Positions 45,301 through 58,300 of a stretch of 64,000 bases of DNA are shown one piece after another. The stretch covers positions 62,001 to 126,000 of the forward strand of contig JAVYIG010002234.1 in assembly GCA_035222895.1 (NCBI GenBank), in the 5' to 3' direction. Both the position numbers and the translations under genes were made by a program. The notes beneath the pieces are model-generated. The model was given only the letters and a program-made list of their open reading frames with translations. It did not search any database and was not told where the DNA came from. The number at the start of each line of letters is the position of its first letter. Position 1 is the first letter of the stretch. The DNA comes from Strongylocentrotus droebachiensis (taxonomy: Eukaryota; Echinodermata; Echinoidea; Camarodonta; Strongylocentrotidae).

Positions 45301-48300
45301 ACTCCTCCCGGTATAACTTATTGGGGGTGTGCAGGTGGACCACTATACCGGGGTTTCCTCCGAATCCTATCCGAATAGTGCAGTGGGTTCTTAACGTGCA
45401 AATGTGGTGACTCTCCTCTACACGGGGTCTCAATTTAACGTCCTATCTGTAGGACGGAGTGTTTTCCAGTTAACATAGATTGCGTCTATGAAACAGGGGA
45501 GGGGCACAACGCAGGCTCTCAGTCATACGCCTGGGCTGGATTCTAACCCAAGATCTTTGGTTCGACAGGCAGACGCTTTACCGACTGAGCCAACTAGCCT
45601 CCTCTTTCAATTTACGAATATTGCATTTAATATGTCTTTCATTCTTTCATTTACAGAGTTCAAATGCACGTTTTGTGCTCAGGAAATAATCCCAGAAATT
45701 GTATCTTTTTCTTGTTAAAAAAATAGCAATCATCCACCCAAAGAAGTTCAGCCACAGAGTTTATACCGAATTTCGAATGCACAACCACGCAAAAATATAG
45801 TAGCTAAAATTAGACAAAACATGCACCATTGCAATTTTATCAGACTTCTTTGTTTCAATTTCTCCTAGGCCGCATAGAGCATAGCTACAACTGGTCAATT
45901 AGCAGCTTGTTTCTTTAAGATGGAAATGTACGTGGCTCACAGACATGACAAACATTGTCGAGTGCCTCCGGACCACAAGAACATCTGAATCTGGGATTGT
46001 GGATTTAACCACAGGAATGTGTTAAATTCGCTAGACCGTTACCTTAACAAATATTACAATACAGTGCGTCCCGGAAAAAACGAAACCGAGAATTATCGAT
46101 GTTTTATTATAACTTAGTCACAATTATAAGTAATAAATGACACATAGTTGTAAAGCTGAGCACTTCATCCTTCATTTAGTGCAAATCATAATATATCTTA
46201 CGCATGAGTGATTAAAAGCAATTCGAAGGAAGGAAACCAAAAAGACATTTGGCGGGCGGTATCTGAATTTCGAAGACAAATTCACATTTCTAGAAAGTTG
46301 AGTTTCTGCCCTTTCATATGACACCTCAATCAGGAAAAATGAGCGAGGAATGACAAAGTTATGTTTGTTTAAAGTAGTGCTTGCATTTCCATAATTGTAT
46401 TAAACGAATTCGTTTTCACTGGCTACCTGCCGTATCAATAAACGAAATTAACAAAAGACTTAACTCCGTTTCGTTGACAATCAGCCGTAGACGAGAGTAT
46501 TCATGCATGGCTGATTGTCAACGAAACGGAGTTAAGTCTTTTGTCAAATCTGCTTTTTGCTACGGCAGGCACCCAGTGAATACGAATTCGTTTGTTGAAA
46601 TTATGAAAATGTAAGGGCTACTTTAAACAAACAGAACTTTGTTATTCCTGGCTCATTTTTCTTGATTGAGGTATCATATAACAGAGCAGAAAATAAACTT
46701 TCTAGAAATATGAATTTTTCTTTGAAATTCAGATACCGCCCGCCAAATTACTTTTTGGTTTCCTTCCTTCAAATTGCTTTTAATCACTCATGCGTAAAAT
46801 ATGCATCACGTGAGTAGCATCAACTGAAAGAGGAGACTCTAAGCTTTCCAAATATGTATTATTCATTAATTATGGTTGTGATTAAGTTATAATAAAACAT
46901 CGATACTTCTCGGTTTCGTTTTTTCTGGGACGCACTGTATAGCTAATGTTTATAACATTATCGTCTTTGTCCCATAGTGTAACTTTGGATTGCATAAGTA
47001 GTCACGTGTAGGCCTCCTGGATACAGTGGCGTATCCAGGATGTGGGGGTATGGGTACTGGCACTGGCACCTGGCCCCTTTTGAGGTTCACTACGGACCAG
47101 TTTCTGGTAAAGATCATTTCGAGTTCTTGCAATTAAAGTATGTTTGGAAATATATGAAAGAGTATGAAAGACATTTATACAAACTCTATAAGCATGATTA
47201 GGTTATAGAGGTTTTTTTTAAACAAGTGAAGTTCTGATCATAGAATATAGAAATATAATGCCAAGTTCACCGGTAACCTTTTTTTAAATAATTATAAAAA
47301 AAAGATAGGAATCAGAATAATCTACAACGTTTTGAAATAAAACTTTTGATCTGAATACAGTTGTCATTGTCACGTTTCTCCTTATGTACCCAAATTACAT
47401 TGAATAAATTAGTAAGTAACAAAAATCACCAACAATAATTTAAACATTCCATGTTTTAGCCGAAATTGCATACAAACGAACCCCCATATCGTCAACCATT
47501 CCTTTTTTCATTTTAGCGAGATGACTACTAATTACATTTCGTATCGTCCATGGTTATATAGAGGTACATATTTATGTGAGTGCGTGCATAATTATGTGCG
47601 TGTGTGTGCCTATCGATGAGGTGCCGTAGAGATGATGTAGTAACTATTCCAACTAACTATATATGATTTAAAGTTGTTTAAAATTGGAGTTTCTAGTATG
47701 GAGGTATGTGCAAGTGTGAGAGCGTGCATATACAAGATACAAGATACAAAATATTTGTTCTGGTCTTTGCAAAAAAGTTACATAGAAATGGCGTTACAGT
47801 AATATTCAAGAAAATGCATCATTACAAGAAATAAACACATCACGTTTATAGAAATAGATGAAATAAGGAACAAATACATGCAAAAGATAATGAAGCGAGA
47901 AAAGTGGTCATTGGTACTTCAAATCATGAGTTTCAGAATTAAGCCTTGGTATTTCAAATCATTATAGTTTCAGTATTAATTAATTTCCGGCGCAGAAGTT
48001 TAACGTTTAACCTATGAGTTGAATTGATGAACAGAGTCGGGAACAAATGAATATCTGAATCTGAAAGGCAGGTTGGGGTGGGGCGAAGTCGGATACCAGA
48101 ACGATTAAATGAATAAAATAAATGAAGTGGGTGGGTATTGTCTTTCATGATTGCACAGATATTATCAACAATTTGCTCAGTAATGAAACTCGACAGAAGC
48201 TAATTCTACCCCAATTATGCGCTGTGCTATTTTACGTGGACTTTCCAATTTCTTCTTGTCCTGTTTCGAGAGATTGCCAAATGAACATATAATATTGAAA

Positions 48301-51300
48301 AGCAGGAGTCTCCGTATTATTTAATTGTAGGACATGGTCAGGATTGAGCGTGTTCGTATGAGAGCAGGTGTACCAGCCTATAGGGGTCGTATTAATGGTG
48401 TGAAAACTAGTCCAAGTACGCTAGTCATCTATTATTTCAACGTTTTTTTAAATGCATGAGATGATGAAACAACCTAAAGTGACATTGAACATTGCCCTCC
48501 TATTATGTTTGCACCATTCTGCGAAAGAGTATCAACATTTATCATCCTTAATCCAGGCATAAGGATGAACATGAAAACACATTATCCCTTAGTGTAACGT
48601 ACTTGTTTTTTTACTACAATTTTTAATTTGCTTAGTTAAAAATGATACTTAAATGTGTCAACCGTACAATTCTATAGAAACAACAACAACACTATACCCC
48701 ATCCCCTAATTCTTTTCCTTTGCTTTGATAGTCTTCATTAGTTTGTAGTTTACGATTTCTGTTTTTCGACATAATACAACACTTCCATCTCTTTCATACG
48801 TTTTATATGCCGTACATATACAGATTTCGTACATTAAAAGATAATTTTGTGAATGTCCACTGATCAGGAAAAAAAAAGAAGATTATTAAAGGAAATGGAC
48901 TGAAGATATATTTTAAAATAAAATATCATAACATTACAACACCAGTCAGTCAAGAGTAAGACCCAGAACAAATATTCACATCTAGTATGTGGACATTAAC
49001 TGAGATATAGCTTTTGTATGTACAGAAAATCGTCAACACAAACGCACACACCGAACCCACACTTACGTGTTACTCGGAAAAAAATAAACACAGCTGAACT
49101 TTAATGTCTTTTCAAATAAGGTAAAGAAAAGCCAAAATAAATTCGAAATATTTTTCAAAGATTTCATCCAATGAAGCCTTATATCGTCTACAAAGGATTT
49201 GCTGAAAGGCGAACTAATAAGAGTGTATATCCACATACTAATGGCTGTTTTTATACGCCTCTGTGTGCTCTTTCTTCCTCCCTCTGCCCGGCGATTTCAC
49301 AAATTAGTGGAAGATCAATATTATCTTTTTACCAGCAAACTAGTGTATTTATCCCGCATCGCGACCAGATCCGTAAAGAAAGCAGCCGTTCTGAACCCTG
49401 ATGGGGTATTCGTTGTTAGAAAAATGGTGTTGCTACAGAATCCAAGCAGCTACAATCGAATATATACTGCACTACATCGGCTTTAATAACAACTTTAACG
49501 GCGGTCACATATCGCCCCTGAATTGTAAATATCAAATATAACTGTGAAAAGGTTGGGCAATATTTTCCAACACTTTGCCAATAGTCAACCCAACCATCTA
49601 TTGGGCAATAATTTCGTATTTTGCCTAACAGTTGGTCAAGATTTTGCCAACAAGTGGGCTACCGTAGTCTGGCAGTTGAAGGGTCATATCTTTGCCCAAA
49701 TTTTTGACAAAATACGAAACAATTATGCACGTGTGAAGTAGGGTAATTACGTTTACCAATACCACTGGGCAAAATATTGCCCAATAGATGGTTGGGTTGA
49801 CTATTGGCACAACGTTGGGCAAAGTGTTGCAAAAATATTGCCCAACCTTTTCACAGTGTATAAATACGGCTTTTGTTGATGAGCCTTCAGCTCACATTTC
49901 ATCTGATTAAATACGTTTTGCCAATATGTGCATCAATGTTATAGTTATGATTATTGTCATCGTTCATCGGTATTATGTGACAGGCCATTTAAAAATAACG
50001 GTACGAGAAATATATTAGTGGAAACATATAAACCTTCTAAAAATCAAGACTCTATACCCAATAGAGATCATAATATTATTCGGATTACGTAAAACATGAT
50101 TGTAATGTTCCCGTTAATACACATTTCTAATTAGCCTCTACAAATGCGTATTGGTATTGCACCTATACTGCGCAAGAGTCACTCAATCCTTAAAGGAGTT
50201 GACAAAACTTGGATGGAAATATATATCCCGATTTTGGTGGTTCATATTTTCGCAACATGTGTAAAGAAAAGGTCGGTCATATTTGATATTTATATATCTT
50301 ATTTCTTTAATGGAGAGCAATAAATAATATGGGTGTCCATCGGAATTTTGGCACATGTATTCCACGCAAACCGCTCTTTTAAATGTAACTGGAAAATGGT
50401 TGAAATCAATCGATTGTGGAAATTTTGATGGCTTTTTTTTCGTCAACCCACACTTAATTGGTTTAAACACTAATTTAATGGAAGGAAACAATTCACTTCT
50501 GTAAATGGTTATATATCTGATTAAAAAACATGTAACATGCGGATTCCCCCTGGGCCCCTCGCTAGGCCCCTTTTTATTCTCTCTGTTTGTAAATGTCATG
50601 CAAAACATTGGAAAAGAGTGATTTATCATTATACGCTGATGATACGTGTCTCTTTATCTCATCAACTTGTCCAAAATAAATCTTTAAAAGAATAATTTAA
50701 GATTTAGCAAGCATCTCAAGCAAGAAATGAGAAGTAATGTTCATTGGTACGCTTTAACGTTTGATGGAAGACTTTAATTGTGATCTATGTCAGGAAAGGT
50801 TAAATTCAGATGCAAATTATATGTCATCTTTGATGACTGGTTTCTTATACTCACATTTAATTAGTACCCGAGTAGAAATGTCATCAAAATCCATAATTGA
50901 TCATAATTGATCTACAATATTGATCATATACAGTAGGTTTGCGGTTGCACCATGTGTGTGAGAGAGAGAGAGGTATGAGGAGTCCTGAACAATATTGATC
51001 ATAATTGTTGAATAAGTCATGAATGAGATATCAAGTTAATTAATTTGCATATGTACACAATTTATATTTTAAATTATTAGTTTGTATATTGTAAGACATT
51101 GTTGAGTATTCTTTTTTTTTCTTTTAAGTATCGACTGTAATAGTAAATTCATTGTTTTTTGTTTTGTTACGTTTTCTAAACTGATTTGTCCCAAAATACT
51201 CTGTTTAGCTGTTCAAGGGGTTAGGCTCGACTAGCGCATGTGCTATTATCTGGCCCCTTTTACCAATCAATAGTTTCTTTTCATATATATGTAAAATCAT

Positions 51301-52297
51301 TGTATGAAATGTATGTATTGCTGTTGGTAAATAAATCAAATCAATTATTTATTCTACCGACCCAGACAAAAATATTGTCACTGGCGTATATAAAACTTTC
51401 TTCAGCGATCATTTCTTAACTTTTACAATTTGTAGTGAGAGTTGCCACAAACCCTTGGAAACCGCTAATAGTGATACAAAGGCCTTCCAAGCACATTTGT
51501 CAAATTACAGATCTCAGTGAAGCGTGGGAGAAATGGTATAACCAAACAATGGAAGTTGTTCATAAATTTGCACCACTTAAGAGTAAACGTATGCGTAGGA
51601 ATCTTCGTCCATGGATTTCTGGTGACACCATTCAATTGATGAATACTCGTGATCACTTTCATAAAAAAGCTCTAGAAACCCAAAGTGATTTAATATGGAC
51701 CAGATACAAACATTACAGAAATTTAGTCAATAGGATGGTTCATCAACAAAAGAAGGCACATGTTGACTCTCTTCTTCAAGAGAGAATAGGGACGTTTAGA
51801 TGTGCACGGCGAGAACGTGCCAGTGCCTTAAAGGACGTCACATTGCCTTAAAAGGATGTCACACGTAGCAGTCCACGTTCTCGTCGTGCAAATCTAAAAT
51901 TCCCTAATAAGGGTAATCCTGGTGCCCTATGGAAAACATTAGAGAGTTTAACCAAATGCAAACGTTTCTGAAAAGATAACGTTACAAGTCTCGGGAAATG
52001 AAATAATTGATTTAGGAGAAGTAGCAAACGTTTTCTGTAATTATTTCAGGAGTGCTGTGAAAAGTTTAACCGACAATGTTAAAGGATCAAGTGATGAAGT
52101 GATAACCACAAAATGCATTACAGCCGAAGATAATCTGTCGGAACCCACAAAATTGTTCGATCTGCCAGTTATTGACAGCGAATTTGCAAAGAAAGATATT
52201 AAGGGTTTTCCGATAACCAAAGCGACAGGGAATGATGGACTAGTGTCAAGATTTTGAAATATATTTGTAACATAAACATTGTCATAGATACCCTGAC

Positions 52298-52328
<31 letters not shown>

Positions 52329-55300
52329 CAATCTGTCACTGACAACTGGTGTAGTGCCTGCTGCATGAAAAATAGTAAGAATACAACCCATCTTTACGAG
52401 TGGAGATACATTTCAAGTATGTAATTATAGGCCGATATCCCCGTCTTATCCAAAATTATAGAAAAGGCAATGCATATGAATCTCCTTGAATATCTGTCAG
52501 AAAAACGACTACTTAACCCCAAACAATTCGGTTTTCGACCTAATCATTCATGTGAGACCGCCCTTATATGTACTGTCGATGAATAAGCAATGAATGTTGA
52601 AAAGGGGTAGGGGAATGGATTTGCACTTATTGACCTAAGCGTTCGACAAAGCGTTCGACATGATAGAATCTCCTTAAATATCTGTCAGAAAAACGACTAC
52701 TTAACCCCAAACAATTCGGTTTTCGACCTAATCATTCATGTGAGACCGCCCTTATATGTACTGTCGATGAATTAGCAATGAATGTTAATAAGGGGTAGGG
52801 GAATGGATTTGCACTTATTGACCTAAGCGTTCGACAAAGCGTTCGACATGATAGATCACCGTATTCCCATAAGTAAATTAGCTCAATATGGCTTACTTGG
52901 TTTAAATTCTATCTTAATGACAGGAAATAATTTTTTTACAATGCAAAATGATAAGTGAAACATCATGAATGTCAACAAAGGGGTGGCTCAGGGCTCAATC
53001 CTTTGGAATCGATCTTCCCAGGCATATAAGTAAAGATAATGTTATTATGTACGCGGATGACACGACAATACCCGTTTATGGAAACAGTCCGACAGATATC
53101 GAAATCCAGCTTAACAATGTAATGCGAGGTGTAAATGAATTGATTGAAAGAAACAAGTTCATTCCTAATCCAGAGAAGACCAAAGTCATGTTAATAGGCT
53201 CAAGACAAAATTACATCGATTTTCAAATCTGAAGTTGCATGTTACATTAAAAGGTAAATCTGTTGAATGTGTTGATGAATCTAGGTGTCTAGGTGTAACC
53301 ATCGACTCTACATACTGAGAAAATATCTTTAACGGTGAAGCAAACACTAGGTGTAATAAGAATATTTTTCTACTAAACAATTATCTGATATATATTGGGG
53401 GTACATTATGCCCATGTTCTTTACTGTTGTAATGTACGGACGGACAGAAGTATCGGGAATGTCAATACCTTATACAAATTACACAAAAAGCTGCCTACAT
53501 AGTTTTACAAAAGTCATGGGGTATACCGTCCCTTGATGTATTCCAGTCAATATGCTGGCCAACTCTTGATAAGTTGTTCTGGAAAACAATTCGCCGTTTA
53601 ATGTATAAATGCTTAAATAGAATAACACCCGATATCGTGCATGACATGTTTATATTCGTCGACGATATTTCTCAACGAAGAACTCGCAACACAGATAAGA
53701 TGATGTTGCAATTACCCAAATGTGAAACAGAATTTTACAGGAAGTAATTTACTTATTCAGGCAGCGAAAGTTGGAATGAGCTACCGCTTGAAAGTAAAGA
53801 AGCACAGAGCCTAGCAGTCTTTAAGAGAGCTCTTCAAGAATTTCTCACATGATATTCATGTGTTCATTCTGCTGTTGATGTATAAAATTGATATTGACTG
53901 ACTATACAGTGCGTCCCGGAAAAAACGAAACCGAGAATTATCGATGTTTTATTATAACTTAGTCACAATTATAAGTAATAAATGACACATAGTTGTAAAG
54001 CTGAGCACTTCATCCTTCATTTAGTGCAAATCATATAATGCATATCTTACGCATAAGTGATTAAAACCCATTTGAAGAGAGGAAACCAAAAAGTCATTTG
54101 GCGGAAGGTATTTGAATTTCAAAGATAAAAAACTCACATTTCTAGAAATTTCATTTTCTGCCCTTTCATATGACACCTCAATCAGGAAAAATGAGCCAGA
54201 AATATCAAAGTTCCGTTTGTCTAAAGTAATGCTAGCATGTCCATATTTTCATAAAACAAATTTGTTTTACACTGGCTGCTTGCCGTAGCAACAAACAGAA
54301 TTGACAAAAGACTTCGTTGACGATCAGCCATAGACGAAAAACTTCATGCACGGCTGATTGTCAACGAAACGGAGTTAAGTCTTTTGTCAATTATTTGTAT
54401 TGCTGTTTATCACAGTTTCTTTCTCAATATCTATTATGATTCAGTTTTTGTTATGTTACTTGACTCAATAACCATACCATGCTTACAATGAAATATTAGT
54501 ATAATTTTCATAAATAACTGTTGTTCTTTTGTGTACTATTGATATGTTATTTTTTATCATTATCTAAACCATGCATAAATTGTGTTTAATATTATAATTT
54601 AATATTTGTACAGTTCTTATTGTAAATTATGTATTTTTCATGTACATCTTTCATAATCAGGGCTCTGTGGAATACCAGGTTTTAGTATGTTGTATACTGC
54701 ACAGACTACCCTGAATAAAGAAGTGTTACGGTAAGAAGTATTAAATAAATAGCAAATCATGTCTAATAATATTATACAATAACCATAATACAAGTACAAA
54801 GCATACAAACAAGTATAACAGATTTATATATATTTTTTTTTTCCATTGAATTAAAGAGATACATTTAAGAACGCAGAAGACCGCCTTCGTGAGCGGTTAG
54901 GGTGGAAAGGGATGGCGGCCTCATTAAAAAAAAAAACATTTAGCAACAAAGCTCTCTTGTTAAAACCTAATGATCAAGTGGGTTCAATGCAATTGCAGGT
55001 GCGGGTGCAGTAGACGGCAGTTGAGTAAAGGGAATAATAACTCATGGTTTCAGACAAAGCTCTTATACTTATTTAGGGCGTTTGGCACATATCATTTAAG
55101 TATTTTTCATTTAAGTGTAGTTTTTAAGGATTAGATGGTTGAACAAGATTTGATGTGCTCGGGAAAATCATTCCAATTGATTTTAACCAGCGCAGAGGAA
55201 ATTTAAAAAGTTTATCCATACTCCACGTTAAAATCAACAGAAACTTTTAAGCGTCACCTAAACAACAACCAATTGCGAATTAAGTCGATAGATTGTGTTT

Positions 55301-58300
55301 TCTGACACATGCCTTTTTCTCTTAATCTTATAATTTGTTTAAATCATTTTTCTTGTTTGACTCTTTATATTCATTATTTTATATCCTATTTCTTCTTTTC
55401 CTTCTTTTTGTTGCTGCAATATTACAGCTTCTTTGTTACTTTGCTAAAAAATTATATTTTATGATTGCTATTTGTTTGTTCATATGTTTCATTTTATTGT
55501 TTGCTATTAGCTGAAAAGGGCAACCCAACCTAATCTAATCCATGAGTGGTGAATAAATTAATGAAATCATATCAAAACATAATGTGATTATTTGTATGCA
55601 TTGGATACTACTTAAATTAAATATATGTAATGTTGTTATTAAATGACAAGGAAAAACATTTATGAAACTATGCCCTATTTTTGACTCAACACTGCATATA
55701 CAGTCAGTTAATATGGGAATAGTTCACCCCACACGTTAAGTAATACAACTATTGGCTATTTATCTCACATTATTCTTCCCTTAGGGGAGCACAGATTGAA
55801 TCTGGACACGCCATTACTTTCACCCGACTCCTTCAATTGGCCATTAACAACACTTTTTTCTTTACAATGATCCCTTATGTCTTTTTAAGGGAAAGACAAC
55901 ATCTCTTTCTTCCCACAAGGTCAGCGACAAACCATCCTCTGGTTTGTTCATATGTTTCATTTTATAGTCTGATTTGGACCTCTTTGAAAAACAGGTATTA
56001 GCCGAAAAGGGCATCCCAATCCAATCTAATCCATGAGTGGTGAATAAATAAATAAAATCATAAATACATGAACCGTCAAACCCAGGTTGAAATATAATGG
56101 CACGAGGGAGAAATCTTTATTTGGAAATGTGTGTTTGTTATATTGAATAACGATATGCATGCAATATTTTTGATAATAATTGGGGGCATTAGAGATCCTA
56201 TGGATTCAGGCCCTCTCTATTACACTCAGGTTGCCTTCGATCACTGTTGTGTGTGTTTTACCGTGGGGAAAAATGTTTGTTATATTGCACGTGCATGAAA
56301 TGATGAGATTCACGTGATAGCTTTTTAACCGCCGAAGGATGCTCTCTAACAAATACGGTATACCCAATGTTTATATATCTATTTAAATATAAACATACAT
56401 ACTTGTATATTTCTTTTCTCAAGCCCCGACCCGTAACTATGTTCACTGTTCAGGAATTACTCAGAAAAGGAGGTTAATGTAGAACACAATTAGAACCTTC
56501 TACATGCCTGCGGGCAAAAAGATATTGTGACATGTCTTATCAGGAAAAATATATATAAACGAGCTTTGACCCGGTGTTTCCCCCGAGTACCATTTATATT
56601 CATAAAAGGTTTATATTGAAACGTTCCAAATGTATACCCAATAAAAAAGCAAATTGTGATTGCTAGAAATTTCGCATAGGTCAAATGCTATAGATTGTAA
56701 AAAACGATTGTCCTAAACTGATGCTGGTGAATAGGTAATATTTGTTTTTTGAAATTAATTTACCCCAAAATAGAGAAGATCATTTCCTTGTAAAACACTG
56801 ATTCGATATGTTGTGCACTTTAACTGAAAAGGCTGAGTACAATGTTACATTTTCTGTGAAAGCGCATTCCAACATCGCGTAGTCCATCAATTATGATTAG
56901 CTTTGTATTATTGTCATGTGTGTGTATGTGTGAGTGCGCGTATGAACGGGCTGTTTTGTGAATGCGTGCCCATTGAGAATGAGAGAGTGAGGGGAGGGGG
57001 GTATAGTGACAGTGCCCGCAGTGTATACAGGATACTCCTCCTGGATCAATACGAACTACTTTATTTTATACCGTTCCAAGCACTCTTGCCGTTTATGATT
57101 TTAGTATTAAAATGCAGGAGATGAAGAGAAATGTATATAGAAATGTATATACAATCGAAACTGAAGTGTCCTGAAATACTCAATGTTATTCCTTCCAAAA
57201 TGTTTGTATCAGAGTGAGACAAGTATTCTAATTTCGAATGCCTATGGCCAAGGCCGAAGGTACGCAGGGAAAAGGTATTCTTATAGTGCAAACATTCTTT
57301 TGCGAAATGTTCACGATTGTATGGGCATGGATGTGCATCGAGTACAAAATGTACCACTTAGACGATGAAATTATCTAAACAAGGGTTTTAAACGTTCGCC
57401 TGCCTGATCCTAATATAAATTACAAAGTGTAGGTCGAATACAATTCCCTTCTGACACCTTGATGTATATCCTGCAATCAAACGTTTAACAATGTTTTTTT
57501 TTTTTTTTATTTGAGATTTTTTTCAAATGAGTACATTATTGTAATGGGTTTTTTCTTTTCTGTTACGTATGTGTGCGTGTATTTGCTTGTGTGTGTGCGC
57601 GTGCGTATATGTGCGTGTTTATCTCAATTGTTTCCCTAAGTACACCCTTGTTTACATATCAAGCTATAATAATTCTACTTGTATATTTTTTTTCCTGCTT
57701 TTCTTCTTCTCTTTTCTTCTCTATTACTTTTCTACATCGCGTTTATAACTGTGTATAAGTAATTTCTATTTAATGCCATTATCTTCTGTTTCTGTTATTT
57801 TCAATGTCCATGAGTTTCGTTTATGCATGCCCCTTTTTGTACAATCCAATTTTTCTCTTTTTCTAAATAGTCGTTTAATTTTGCCGTATTTCGGAAGATG
57901 AATATTACTGAATTGTAATTTAAATGTAAATCGAATCATGCAAGGAGAAAAGTTTAGAATATAACTAAAAGTGTTTATTGTTATCCACAAATATGGGATG
58001 TGTTGCTTCTTCAAATGAAAATTCTACATTGATTGCAAAATTGAGGGATCTTGGTTATTAAGGGGGCAAGAAAACTCAAATAGTAAATAAAACATTAATT
58101 TGATTAAATCTTACAGTAAAACAACAACTTGTTTTTGTAATCAACTGACCTCAAAGGTCTCACTAATACAAGTTGGTAGATCACTGCAGACTTTGTCAAA
58201 AGTAATTTTTTCTTTCTTATGGGATGCCGGGCAGTAAAGCCTCTTGCAAAGATGAGCTTCAAAGCATCATCTTTTCATTCAGAGGGCCGTCGCACTCTTA

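Larger units (their letters stand above)
51425..54760 (+). mobile_element. Longest LINE relic, ORF2 from pre-RT region to 3' tail
   Basis: The pre-RT part PWISGDTIQLMNTRDHF (51614-51664) and RNLVNRMVHQQKK are followed by broken frames with NPGALWKTLESLTK, KQFGFRPNHSCETALI, the catalytic MYADDTT (about 53047-53067) and a C-terminal SESWNELPLESKEAQSL. The 3' part near 54660-54720 has GGCTCTGTGGAATACCAG and CTGAATAAA. It is broken by stops, a 188-bp tandem duplication, a small inverted repeat (51790-51902) and a palindromic element (53907-54390). L2/CR1/Jockey-type by motif, family not certain. Confidence 0.85.

Noticed and set aside
45520..45605. Possible tRNA gene on the minus strand
   Set aside because: A and B boxes exist but the acceptor stem does not close and a non-tRNA body follows, so it is a SINE head.
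50183..50629. 148-codon minus-strand open frame
   Set aside because: It partly overlaps the + strand LINE fragment with RT motifs, and the rest has no recognisable domain.
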